DNA of 64,000 nucleotides from positions 3,844,001 to 3,908,000 of the forward strand of contig NC_045129.1 in assembly GCF_007655135.1 (NCBI RefSeq). The letters are read 5' to 3'. Within the stretch, counting starts at the first letter, position 1. Each line of letters begins with the position of its first letter. The notes under the pieces are model-generated. The model was not told the DNA's origin and did not search any database. It was given only the letters and a program-made list of their open reading frames with translations. The translations under genes and the position numbers were made by a program. Of this stretch, positions 24,006-36,065 are shown in pieces. The stretch is from Punica granatum (taxonomy: Eukaryota > Streptophyta > Magnoliopsida > Myrtales > Lythraceae).

Positions 24006-24754
24006 GGTGGTTTACCTTCCCATGAAAGGTTTCGGAGTCTTTCAGGTATAATATAGAGGTGGGTTCTGATCTCTTTCCTCATTCTATGATGTTAGCTAGT
24101 CCCAATCAGATCTGTGGACTAGAATCACTATGACAAGCATCTCAGGTTTTGGCTTTCTTTTCTTTGGATATTCATGCAAAAATGTCCGTCTTCGGCATGA
24201 CTCGGGTATTATTTGGCGAATGCTCTTGTTTGTTGTTTGTTCATTTCCCAAATTCAATCAGAACATGGAACAGAATTTCCAGTATTCGCACCATTTATTT
24301 GTTTTGTTCTCTAAGGTGTACATACATACCTTGTGATCATATCAGGATGAAGTTGTGATCAAGGCAAAGATATTAGGCTCGAAGTTGAAGCAAAACTTTG
24401 ATATACCGTCGGAGCAAGAGGCGAGCAATCCGTAAGCTTCTGCCAAATAGATCCGTCTGTACAGATCGAGTACATCGATTGTTCTTCTTACGGTTTCTTT
24501 GGATCGGCATGGCAAAAGGGGTTTATATACTTTGATTTTTATTGTCTTATCTTTTCCCGAAGCATTTGATTAAGAGTTCTAGGAATGTGAAAGTGACTCA
24601 TCTGAGACATATGGCATAGGTTGAGGCTGAATTATGTAATTAGGGAATATTTACAGCATGAGTCCACCTGAGAAATGATAATACATCATGCTTCCCATCA
24701 TTCCTACAGAAATAACGATTTATTAAACACATCAAACTCTGCTCGATAGACAGA
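24006..24754. other. AAE13 3' region and spacer
   Basis: The AAE13 3' UTR converges on the minus-strand hydrolase gene. No other gene is visible. Confidence 0.5.
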
Positions 24755-26067
24755 TCAAGCATCAGACTTCGACCATTGCTCCAAAGTCGGTGTAGCCACA
24801 CCAACATTCTTCATATCGAATACATTGGCTGCGGGAAAACAAAGAGCCTTTTAAGCCACAAAATATAAAAACATATGCTATCGTTTGTGAATACTGAAAA
24901 AATTTTGGTTTCAAGTGCTTACCGAGATGCACCTCGAGAGAGGCAGCAGCAGTGGCATCAACAAGTACCGTGACTGACTTATAATCTAGTGCTACCGCAT
25001 CAAAGACTGTTTGCCTGATGCAATTAGGAGTTTGCACGCCTGATAACAGAATGAAAGGCTCAAAATGTTAATCTGTTTAATAAATTTCCAATAGTTTAGG
25101 CCAGGAATCGTCGACTTACCGGTTATAACTAAAGTATCTATTCCGGCGCCCTGGAGAAGCGAATGAAGGTGAGTGGCGAAGAATGCGCTGAATCGCGTCT
25201 TCACCAGCTTGTAGTCTCCTTCTCTGATCACAAGGCCATCGACTAGCTCTGCTCCTCTGCTGCCCTTGCTGGTTGGCCCAGGTTTCCCTGGCGAGTACCA
25301 ATGCCGGCGGAAGAGCTCGACATCTCTGCCAAGAGGATCATGTTCTCGGACCACCTAAAAGAACATCTCTTTGCGTGTGATACCAGCATTCCACTGAAAT
25401 GCGAAGAAACACGAGGCAACAAAACCACAGCTACCATTCCACATTTCATTTCTCGAATTCCGGCGGACCGATCACAACGATGGACAACATTTTACCCGAT
25501 TAATGTTTTTCTCATGGAGAGATACTCGCTGATTGTTTCGGTTTTCTTCCTATCTCATATCTGCTGATCATTATCTACTTCGCGTCTCTTCATCTGTTTC
25601 AATAGGCAACACTACACTACTATACTCGGAAAAACCGACTCCCGTAAGTGTGCCCGATTTTCGGCCCGAATGCTTATCACACGCAGGATTTCATCTGAAA
25701 AGGACTCAAATTCAAGAATTTCGATATGGAGCGAACATGTGGACTAGGACTAGAGCTACAGGCAGAGGAAGGGTGTGTACCCAAATGACGAGAATGCCCC
25801 TCCGCCTGGCAACTTCGACAGCCTCAATAACGTTGGGGACGATGGCCTCGCCGCCGTTCACCCTCATCGGGCTGTCCTCCTCCTCCACAAAATCTTTCTG
25901 TACCACCGAAAAATCTCTCTCCACCATGATTACATACATTCATACATACATATATATATACACCCACGTGCACATGTATACTGCGAGAGGGAAGTTTCGA
26001 GTAAGTGAGATAGTCCTACCTGCATGTCGATGACCAGTAGAGCCGTGTGCTTCCACTTATCCGCCAT
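24755..26067 (-). CDS. Nicotinamidase/isochorismatase-family cysteine hydrolase
   Basis: Five coding exons on the minus strand: 26067-26020, 25897-25781, 25354-25120, 25039-24923 and 24828-24755. They give 196 residues. The fold's Asp-Lys-Cys triad is visible: Asp14 in LLVIDMQ, Lys107 in LVKTRFSAFF and Cys140 in QTPNCIRQT. Other family landmarks are VPNVIEAVEVARRRGILVIW, VVREHDPLGRDVELFR and TVFDAVALDY. The closest remembered relative is the Arabidopsis protein beside AAE13, described as a probable inactive nicotinamidase, so the substrate is uncertain despite the triad. The usual Asn in DMQNDF is Lys here. All junctions are GT-AG. A broken copy of exon 1 with its donor site lies about 5 kb further along (31006-31053). 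Confidence 0.88.
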
Positions 26068-26409
26068 GGACGATAGAAGGGATCCACCGTCCGATCGGGT
26101 CGGGTCGGAAGAAGCAGAGAGGCAAGTTCTAGCTGGAAAGATGAGAAATGTACGGACGAGGAGATGGGGAAGATGATGATCAGTACAACTGTAAGGAGCT
26201 ATACCGTGCGCCTGGTGCATGTATTTATATGTCCATAGACCCCCGACAGGCTGACACATGCAAATATGTCAAGTAATTAACTCGACAAAATTCGACCTTA
26301 ATCAATGCCGATAATTGCATGCTTGGCTTGTATAAATATAATAGCATGTAGCAAAGAATTTGACGTGAAATAATAAAAACTGAACAACTCACCTTTACAT
26401 TTAGTGGTA

Positions 26410-27030
26410 AACACCCTTTTTGAAAGCACGCTTGACATAGTAGTGTTAAATATATATGTAGATTATAGATATCGTTTCATATGGAGAAAATGTCATAGAG
26501 GAAAAAAAAAGTAGCATAGAGTGGGCAATTACCATGTAAGGTTTAAAAGAGAGAATAGTGAAATAAATAACGGAACTACCATTTAAGGCTTAATAGAAAG
26601 AAAATGTCATGTTAGAGAGAAAGTAGAATAGATAGCATAACTACTATTTAGAATTTAGGAAAGAAAAAATGTCTTGCAACAGATAGCAAAACTATCATTT
26701 AGGGATTCATAGAGAAAAAGTGTATGGAAAAGTGAAACAGACACCGGAAATATGTCATGTTAGAGGAAAAAAAATGGAATAAAGAGCGCAACTACCATTT
26801 AATGTTAAAGAAAGAAAAAGTGTCATGTTAGAGAGAGATGAATAGATAATGCAACTACCATTTAAAGTTTAGGAAATAGAAAGTGTCATGTTAGAGAGAA
26901 AAAGTGAAATAAAGAGCGCACCTGTAATTTAGGGTTTAAAAGAGAGAAAATGTTATGTTAAGAGAATATGTAACTGTCATTTAGGTTTATGAGAGAGAAA
27001 AGAGAAAAAGTAGAATAGACATCAACAATT
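26410..27030 (-). repeat. AT-rich minisatellite, left arm (reverse orientation)
   Basis: Imperfect units of roughly 50-70 bp recur. They combine a TTTAGGG-like or TTTAAGG-like core with AGAGAGAAAATGTCATGTTAGAG and a short (G)CAACTACCATTTA segment. The same unit appears in reverse complement after about 27030, so the two arrays form a large inverted repeat. Confidence 0.8.
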
Positions 27031-27659
27031 TCTTTTCTAAACCCCAATAGTTGCGCTTTCTATTCTATTTTCTCTCTCTAATATGACATTTTTTATCTCA
27101 TAAACCCTAAACGGTAGTTCTACTCCTCATTGCACTTGTTTTCTCTAAAATGACATTTTCTCTCTCATAAACACTAAATGATAGCTTGACTTTCCCTTTT
27201 ACGTGACACTTTCTCTCACAAACCTTAAATGATAATTCCGCCCTCGATTACATTTTCTCTCTCTAATATGCAACTTTCTCTTTCCTAAATCCTAAATAGT
27301 AGTCAAGCCCTCTATTCCACTTTAAGGTTTATGAGAGAGAAAAGAGAAAAAGTAGAATAGACATCAACAATTTCTTTTCTAAACCCCAATAGTTGCGCTT
27401 TCTATTCTATTTTCTCTCTCTAATATGACATTTTTTATCTCATAAACCCTAAACGGTAGTTCTACTCCTCATTGCACTTGTTTTCTCTAAAATGACATTT
27501 TCTCTCTCATAAACACTAAATGATAGCTTGACTTTCCCTTTTACGTGACACTTTCTCTCACAAACCTTAAATGATAATTCCGCCCTCGATTACATTTTCT
27601 CTCTCTAATATGCAACTTTCTCTTTCCTAAATCCTAAATAGTAGTCAAGCCCTCTATTC
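26983..27659 (+). repeat. 342-bp direct tandem duplication, apparently identical
   Basis: The block starting AGGTTTATGAGAGAGAAAAG at 26983 is repeated from 27325, an offset of 342 bp. The two copies match base for base over about 335 bp by eye, up to CAAGCCCTCTATTC. They lie inside the far more diverged minisatellite, so this is a recent duplication or an assembly artefact. Confidence 0.85.
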
Positions 27660-27960
27660 AACTTTCTCTTTTTAACGTGATACTTTATCTCGTCTAATCC
27701 CTAAATGCTAGTTTTACTCTTTGTTGCATAACACTTTCTCTCTCATAAATCTTAAATGGTAGTTATGCTATGTTCTATTTTTTCTCTTTAACATGACATT
27801 TTCTCCCTCTTAAACCATAAACGATAGTTTTGCTGTCTATTTCACTTTCTCTCTCCTAAACCCTAAATTGTAATAGTCATCTCTATTCCACTTTTTTTTC
27901 CTCTAACATGGAATTTTCTCTATATATAAAATGACACCTATAATCCATATATATATTGGT
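27031..27960 (+). repeat. AT-rich minisatellite, right arm (forward orientation)
   Basis: Units of roughly 50-70 bp with the pattern CTCTAACATGACATTTTCTC, CTCATAAACCCTAAA and TGGTAGTT are repeated many times with substitutions and small indels. A second short block of the same units continues at 28155-28420. Confidence 0.8.
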
Positions 27961-28154
27961 ATATTATATTATATGTCATAATGTAGATGCCTTGCAGTAC
28001 TTTGAACTACATAATTCTTGAAAGTTGAAAAATTCAATAAAAGTCTATATTAAAGATAGCCTCATGATTACATATCATAAGACATATATATACTTATTTT
28101 AATGCTAATAATATTTTTGTGGATATTAAATTATAATATTAAACAAAATATCAA

Positions 28155-28420
28155 CATGACACTTTCTCTCGTCTAATCTCTAAATGGTAATTTCGCTCTC
28201 TTGCATAGCACTTTCTCTCTCTTGAATCCTAAATAATAGTCATACTCTCTATTCTATTTTTCTCTCTCTAACATGACATTTTCTTCCTCTTAAATCATAA
28301 ATGGTAGTTTCGCTGTCTATTCTATTTTCTATCTCTAACATGACACTCTCTCTCAAGAACCCTAAATAGTAGTTGTCCTGACATTTTTCCTCTAACATGA
28401 CATTTGCCTTATTTATGATA
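28155..28420 (+). repeat. Second block of the minisatellite
   Basis: The same units as at 27031-27960 return after about 190 bp of other AT-rich sequence. Both blocks are followed by the same tail, including the motif TGTAGATG(C/T)CTTGCAGTA (about 27982-28000 and 28464-28482). Confidence 0.7.
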
Positions 28421-28699
28421 TGGCACATCTAATCTGCATATATTTTGGTATAATATATTATATGTGATAGTGTAGATGTCTTGCAGTATTTTGAACTGCA
28501 GAATTCTTGAAAATTCATATCCACTATATATTTATTATATGGTTAATCATATATAGTGAATTTCCTGTTGAATTTTCACGGCATCTATAATATCTACCTT
28601 ATATTGAATTGCTATTTCATCATACATTTTATGATATTATTATTATTATTATTATATAGCTGCTCATATAGAAGTTGAACATATTTCTTTATTAAAAAT

Positions 28700-29904
28700 T
28701 AAATATTTCTTAACATATAAATGTGATGTCTTTTTTCTTTTAGTAATTTTATTTTATACCATATGCATAAATTTAACTGTTATAAATCATAATTTATAAT
28801 CAATAAAAATATATTTTATTAGACATATTACTATTGTTAGTTGAATTTCACCAATAAAGTAAGTAAAAATACATAATTAGATCATATGTATGAATACTCA
28901 TTTATTTTTTGGTAAATAAATTCTCATTTGTTTTAAAATTATCAAATACTATTTACAAATTTAAAATTTCCCAAGTTTCAAAAATATTCCATTATATTAA
29001 TACCTAATAAGAAAATAATCATTCAATTTCAAAAATTCGGTAAAAGTTTATATTAAAGATAGTCTCATGATTACATATCATATAAGGCATATATATACTT
29101 ATTTTATTGCTAATAATATTTATGGGATATTAAATTTTAATATTAAACAAAAAGTTCAAGATATGCGAATACTATATAGATAATAAAATATTCTTAAAAA
29201 GTTCAAAATATTATGTTATGTCGATTTCTTATAAAAAAAAATATTCATTGTATTTTAAAAAAATTGTAAATAACTAGATATAATATTATGTAATCAATAG
29301 GATCCTATCTGAAACTTAGAAAACTATCTTTTAAAATTTCCTAAATATAGTTTAATTGAGAATTATTTTAAATATATAAAAAATCTCAAAAGACAAAGAA
29401 AATCGGATCTTATCGTTTTTATTAAAAAATAATATCAAAAAACAAATAAAATTTCATTAAGAAATCGAGTATTATGAGGCCATCTAGTCGAACCCACCAT
29501 GTTCTAAAGCCCCTTTGTTGCATGGATAAAACCTGACATCTTTTTTCTTTTAACAGTTTTATTATATATCACATGCTTAAAGGTACCGGTTATAAATCGT
29601 AATTTACAATCAATAAACATATATTTTATTAGATATATGATTACTGTTAGTTGAAAATCAACAATAAAGTTAGTAAAAATACATAAAGAGATAACATGTA
29701 TGAATAATCCCTTTTTTTTGGATAAATAAGTACTCATTTGTTTCAAAATTATAAAATATTATCTAGATCATAAAATCTTCTCAAAAAGTTTCATAAATAC
29801 TCTATTACATCAATATCTAATGAGAAAATAATCATTCAATTTTGGAAGTTCAAAAATTCAGTAAAGCATATATCAAAGATAGCCGCATGACTACATATCA
29901 TTAG

Positions 29905-29935
<31 letters not shown>

Positions 29936-30375
29936 CTTATGCTAATGCTAATAATATTAATATAAATATTAAGTTTCTATCTTAAACAAAAAAAATCAAG
30001 AGTTTAGAAATACTATATAGATTATAAAATATTCTATAAAGTTTGAGAAGATTATGTTATGTCGATTTCTTATAAAAAAATTTTATTTTATTTTCAAAAA
30101 ATTGTAATTTATTAATTATAATAATATGTAATCAACAATATCTTATCCAAAAGTTAGAAAAATATATTTTAAGAAATCTCAACAATATCTTATCATGAAT
30201 TGAGAATTATTTTTAAAATTATAAGAAATCTCAAAAGATAAAGAAAATTGGATCTTATAAAAATAAAATAAAATTGTTTTTATTAAAAATAATACCAAAA
30301 TTAAAAAACCCAAGAGTTCGAGAAATTTCACTAAAAAATCGAGCGTTTTGAGGCCATATGGCCGGGCCCACCATG
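28700..30375 (+). repeat. Diverged long direct repeats of about 0.85 kb
   Basis: 28700-29500 and 29520-30370 align along most of their length. Both contain ATATTTTATTAGA, then GTTAGTTGAA, then AAAATAATCATTCAATTT, then the segment AAAGATAGxCxCATGAxTACA, and end with a conserved TGAGGCCAT and CCCACCATGT motif (about 29475-29500 and 30348-30377). The AAAGATAGCCTCATGATTACA segment also occurs once more at about 28050. I see no coding potential and do not recognise the family. Confidence 0.6.
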
Positions 30376-31005
30376 TCAACCGCATGACAACTTATCATAA
30401 GACCCACATATGCACACACACACACATATATATATATATACTTATTGAATTTGAATTGGATTCCGATTTTGATTCAAGAAACCCTACCCTGATTTTGTTT
30501 TGTTTTGTTTTTTTCTCAAGACCTCTAGCCCCCTGTTAGTCTAGATGGTTGTCGGAGATGGAGAGGGCACTAGCAACCCCCACCCTAAGGATGAGGTCGA
30601 CGGCAGCCGACGAACTCACCCGGGAGTGGTGGTCGCCAGTAGGGTCCCCCTTCCCAGCAACCTCCAACCCGAAAGGGAGCTGGGGTTCTATTTTATTTAT
30701 TTGATTTTTTAAAATCTTTTTACCTTTTATTAGTTTCAGCCAATAAAAAACAGCCACGTGAATGGTTAACGGCCAGCTACGACGAACTTAACGCCATGAA
30801 GTACATGTCAGCAGCTCCATAATGGCGGGTTACGGAAAGGACTGAGAGTGTTATTTATCAAAGTTAAATTTTTAGGACTCAATATAAAAAAACTGACAAA
30901 TTTTTAGAACAACTGCTGTAATTCTCCCTATATAATATATATGCAGGTACGTATGTATGTAAAACACACTGCGGAAAAGATGTTTGATCAATAGATAGAC
31001 CATAC
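30376..31005. other. Intergenic region with a short GC-rich island
   Basis: About 30540-30680 is markedly GC-rich inside AT-rich DNA, but shows no convincing ORF. It may be the internal part of an unrecognised transposon. Confidence 0.4.
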
Positions 31006-31053
31006 CTGCATATAGATGAGTAGAAGAGCTGCGTGCTTCCATTTGTCGGGGAT
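31006..31053 (-). pseudogene. Dead duplicate of the hydrolase first exon
   Basis: On the minus strand this segment reads PDKWKHAALLLIYMQ followed by a GT donor. It matches exon 1 of the hydrolase at 26020-26067 (ADKWKHTALLVIDMQ). The start codon position is ATC and the catalytic Asp position is Tyr. Similarity continues upstream into the leader (GGATCCACCGTC occurs in both). No later exons of the hydrolase follow. It is a 5'-end duplicate without a gene behind it. Confidence 0.8.
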
Positions 31054-32193
31054 CGACAGATGAAGGGGCGGCAGATCAGCAGCTCGGATCCACCGTCTGG
31101 TCTGGTCTCTAGTCGGGAAGTTCCGAGCTGAGGAGCAAAGCAACGCAGGAGTGTGTGTTCTACTTCTATTGAAGGAAAGATACATACATAAGACGGACAT
31201 GGACATGGGACTCTACTCACCACACGTGCAGATATGCACCCGACATGATGACACTCAAGACAGGATTCTCGAAATCAACCCTGAGTTGATGACTGAAGTG
31301 CTTTGACACTTTTTATTTTTAGTGTAGTGGTTGGCTCGATTCGATTTTAATAAACAAATCCATTATTGTATGTTTGAAAGTATCAGATAGTGGACAAGCA
31401 CATATAATTAAATTAAATTAAATTAAGTTCGATTGATAATGCGACAATGTTATTATGAAGACCATCTCAGTGCAATGGGCACAATAATTTCTAATATGTA
31501 GAAGATTGCCTTTGGAATCAATTCTCCAGCTTGCAGATTCTGAATTTATATATGAGTTTGTTTTAGTTCACGCAAGTCGAAAGAAGAGCAGAAATTCCCT
31601 GGTTCTAATGAAATGGTTGAACCGAGACTTTCTTTGACAATAATGAAGCCCCAGCTGATCACCTAAACATCAAGAACTTGTTCAGAGCCTATACCAGGTA
31701 CAACATTGAAGTTATTCGATGCCGAAAAAGACCCGTCATTAAATAATACATATAATGTACATTTGAATCCACATCTTGTCTCAAACAATTACTCGACCAT
31801 TCTAACAACAAAAATCAACCTTCTTTTTTGATGATGACATATAATATTGTCATCCCACATTGGCAAATAAAATCAAATCTGGCCCTTCCATATCCAATTC
31901 CTTTCCCAAATTTTCTAAGTCATGGTTCACGATAGAAAAATGCAACGTGAACTTGCAGCTCTTTCTCGCTCTGATCTGGTTTCAAACCCAGAAAACCGAT
32001 CAATACAACCAGTGGAGCTTCCCTTACACCCCCCCACCACCCCCGGGAAATCACACCCTTTCCTTACTATCAACTTCAATTGGAGTGTACATAAAGTAGC
32101 TTAGCACAAATTGCAGGCTCTAAGAACAAGGCATTCTCGATCTTGATGGGAACCTGCTGTGAACCAATGAATTCCTGCTATTTGGAGTGTTAA
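31054..32193. other. Intergenic region before the PEX2 3' end
   Basis: No gene or clear repeat is visible. Short open frames here lack family features. Confidence 0.5.
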
Positions 32194-35106
32194 TCATTTT
32201 CCTGAACTTGGATTGCCCGTCGGAACATTGTGCCGTTGCATGGCAACAACTGGCTCGTTGCATCGGGAACAGCGGAAAGATTGTACAGCAGCACACCGAG
32301 TACGGAGACAGTAATAACAATACCTGCATCATCACAGAATGTGCAGAATCAGAGGAGCCATCTAAATGACACAACTTCAACCAGATCGGATTAGGTTCAG
32401 ATATTCCAACTCCTGATTAACCATCTACTTGATTGTTGTAATTATATGTATTACATAAAAATAAATAAACAGTCGAGCTTACGTATATAGGTTAAAAAGT
32501 CGACCAGTAAAGCATATGCTGAAACTGCATTCTACATTGACAAAGCTTTGACTTACAGGAAATTGAGGTCCATCTGAACAGATGGCAGTCATGAAGTCTT
32601 ACCTATGCTGACAAGGGAGAGCAAGAAATGGAATGCTTGGACTAATCTGACAGATGGGGCAAGTAGAGTCATCCCCTTTGGAGTCCATGTTTTTGTCCTT
32701 TGAAAAAGGCCGGAGAAGGTTCTGTACAGATGATGAGTTGAGAAGAGGAAGCAGCAATAACAGCATTTCCTGTGGAAACAGAATTTTAAGTGTCAACTAG
32801 TGACAAACTTATCAGCATCTGAGTCTATGCACATCTCATGTCACCAACTTTCTCTGCAAGTGTAGAGTACACAAAATGGAAAATTTGAGAACAGATAGAA
32901 CTAAGATACAGCCTCGTACTCAACAATCCCGAAGCAGAGGTTCATCTCAAGGGATTTTAAGACTCAGTACAATATTCCAACAACTCTTTCCAAAAAGAAA
33001 AAAAAAAAAGCCGAAGAGAAGCTAAAACCTTCATTAAATCAAGAAACTCTAATTATTTCAATTGACTGATGTTTACTGGACCACAAGACAGGAAAGATTC
33101 TGAAGCACTCAGAAGTCAAAGTCAATTGAAGGATCAGGAAAGAAATTATCATCACACAAGGGCGACAACTAGGGATTGGGAAGATTACCGAGAATTCATT
33201 CCAGACTAATTGCCGATTCATGTACTCGAAGCTTACAGCTCGATTCATATTAGGGCTCCCGTACACCAGCCTTGCTCTCAAAGCTCTCTCAATGAGGTTT
33301 CTGTACCTGCAAAATTTCAAAAGAGATTTTACTTATATGAGTAAAGAGGTAATTATCCAAGAATATTTGAGTATTTTAAAAGCAATCTGCCTGAAACCCA
33401 TTCAAGAAGGTCATTATTTTTTCATTTCACTTTACTGTTGAGCTTTACTAAATTTCCATATACAAGAGAACTTCCTATGACCACAACTTACGGAAAGGGC
33501 ATCCTTCCAATAGTTGAACATATCTCCTGTAGTTGATCTTACCAGCAAAATTTTAAGTGGGTCATTTATGTCTCCCACTCTGCCTAAGATCCAAACTACC
33601 AATTGGCATGTTTCAGACTCAATAAAAATTGCAATACATAGAACAGTCAATGCCCAAGACAGTACCTTCCAGTGCAAAGAAATACGAGCAGGTTTCCAAA
33701 TGAAGCAGCTTTATAAAATCCTTCTACTCGCTGCAGCAGGATCCAAGCCAACCTGACAAATGACCTCTGCCGGAGAAGGAATTTTGGAGATTCAGAATTC
33801 CAAAATTACTGTACTGCAAAAAAAAATGCCAAGAAAAGTACCACATTTTACCTGCTCGGTGTCACCCCATCTACGAAAAGCAGAGAAAGATTGTAAGCGG
33901 GCCCAGATATATTGCCCACCAACAGTGGCAACGCAATACCAAATCTTCTGAGCAACAGTAAGACCAGGTCCTTCCAAGCCCGTTCTAACTGGAGGATTGA
34001 GAAAAAGAGTAATCCTTTTACAGCGTATTCAAAAAAAGCAAGAACAAAGGTAATTTTCAGTTTAATACAAGAATAGTGTCTACAACTTAATAGTCTACAA
34101 TAGAATAATGATTTTTAAGGCAAGATGAGAAGAAAAGAGGAAGCAAAATAGGATCAGGCAATGCACTATAAGATATAGCTTACCTTTCCCTCTGGTCTCT
34201 GATGCACGCTCATCTCTGTATCTCAGATTCATCAGTCCAATGCCAGGAGTAGGCTTGTCAACCCAAATGGAAAACCGCCAAATGAGAAACTCGAGGAAAG
34301 CATCGAGTTCTGGTTCATATTGAAATAACATTCCTGGCTAATCCCAAAAAGAATAAAAGGAAACCAAAATTAGTGGAGACAAACAAAAAGCTATCGCCAC
34401 CTCTGAATTAATACCATGCAGCAAATACCTTCATCAAAGAGAAGACCTTCACGAGCTGTTCTTTTAGCATGGCAGACATTTCAATATCCAATCTTGCAGC
34501 ATCAAATTGATTGACTCTAGATATTGAGATCGGGATAACCGTCTGCATCATTGCAACATTTCTTGGGTGAATGCTAAATTTTGTCAAGAAAAAAAATAGA
34601 ACAATGATAATAAGCCCCGTTCTTCCAATGACAACAGCTCTCAAAAGTTATGATACTCCATAAAGCTGCAGAGAGATTCCCTTTTTCCAACATCAACCCA
34701 AGTAAAATTACAATCAAAAAAATGCAATTTTGAAGAACGCAAAGATTTAAACAGTATATAGGGCACATTCTGCAATCTACATATTGGAAAATGGAACAGT
34801 AAGCTTCCAGAATTCAGCCACAACGGCAAATCTTCTGCCCTGGAAAATTCACTCTAAGCATATGGAACTTATTCAACCCAATTTCAGCTAAGAAAACCCA
34901 TAGAAACGTCCGTCAGTTTAAAACCTCGATAGCAAATCCTAAATACTGATAAAAATTAGACCAATTAGACATAGGAATCCAGACAACTCAGGTACCCGGT
35001 GGGATAGGGTAACGGATTGCCAGTGAGGCTGCAGTCGTCTGTAAGAATCACGCCAAGCATCATCCGGCGGCGGAGGAGGACTGCTGCTGCTACCGCCGCC
35101 GCTCAT
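32194..35106 (-). CDS. PEX2: Peroxisome biogenesis protein 2 (RING-type E3 ligase subunit)
   Basis: Eight coding exons on the minus strand: 35106-34996, 34542-34429, 34337-34184, 33988-33852, 33766-33666, 33306-33189, 32769-32603 and 32323-32194. They give 343 residues. PEX2 forms the peroxisomal membrane RING complex with PEX10 and PEX12. This complex ubiquitinates the import receptor PEX5 so it can be recycled. The conserved core includes SRVNQFDAARLDIEMSAMLK, FLEFLIWRFSIWVDKPTPG, KIWYCVATVGGQYIWARL and FEYMNRQLVWNEF. The C-terminal RING (about 282-322) shows CPIC, then CQH, then CYYC, RTRC and CSRC. The N terminus is Ser/Pro-rich and variable. All junctions are GT-AG and keep frame. Arabidopsis PEX2 (TED3) has a similar length. 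Confidence 0.94.
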
Positions 35107-36065
35107 CTGATGTTTCTGCTGGGCAGAGCGATGGAATTGGAGCCGGTGGGAGCTAGGGCTTCTTCCAGCAGATGAAGACGATTGACGACTAGAGACAGAG
35201 GGGGAAGGAAGAGGGCAGCCGAGGTTATATGAGCGGTCAAGTTAAAAGAGGCGGTTTTGAGCCGAGTCTGGGTCTACCTCCATGTCCATGGAAAGAGCCA
35301 CGACACGGACACAGAGACACACGGAGGCAGGAGAGAGAGAGAGAGAGAGGCAGATCGGCTGAGCTGAGCCACTTTTGCTTGTTTTGGATTTAGTCACGTT
35401 CTAATTTATGATCACACTTCCCCATAAGCCAATGATATGATAATATGTAATTCTTCGAAAAAAAAAATAATGCGTAAATTCGTCATGTGGTAAGAGGAAA
35501 TTGGTGAAATTACAAAATTACTGAACTTTCTTTGAATTTCCCATAAATAAAATCCGCTCTAATCACCGTCAAGAATTCAGGTATCGTAGAGTTGATTTTG
35601 AGACAATGAATGCAATATTATTGATTTGAAGTCACTCTCTTCGAGCACTAAAATAGTTACTCTTGATAGAAAGATTTTTCGTAAGTGAGATTCACAAGCC
35701 GCTTAAGGTAATATGTTGGACCGTGATTTTTTAGATTAAAATTTCTCATTAATTTTCATTAAAAAAAACTCTCAATAATGTAAGTGGTCATAGAGGGGCA
35801 CTCCCTTCAAAAACGGACACTATTCAATTCCAACCATTATGAATATATATATATATGAATATGGAGGTATGAAAATCCACGATAACATAAATTTGAGCCT
35901 CATTGATAATATTAAACCGTTTTAAGTTAGTAGAAAATCTTTCATATATTATGTTTACACTTCGGGAAAAAAGGTAGGCACGACTTTCAAATTTGACTCG
36001 ATTAGGAAAACCCGAGCTATAGCTACAAATCACAAAGCATCCATGGACTATATCAACCTCAAATG
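35107..36065. other. PEX2 upstream region and spacer
   Basis: A GA microsatellite (about 35330-35350) lies in the likely PEX2 leader or promoter. The rest is AT-rich with no coding signal. Confidence 0.5.

Noticed and set aside
25533..26033. 166-residue plus-strand open frame
   Set aside because: It lies antisense to hydrolase exons 1-2 and intron 2, with a tail of CATA repeats.
27031..27960. Possible interstitial telomere repeats (CCCTAAA)
   Set aside because: The heptamer occurs once per longer unit, not in tandem.
26410..28420. CRISPR-like regular repeats
   Set aside because: Units are imperfect, without unique spacers, and the sequence is a plant nuclear genome.
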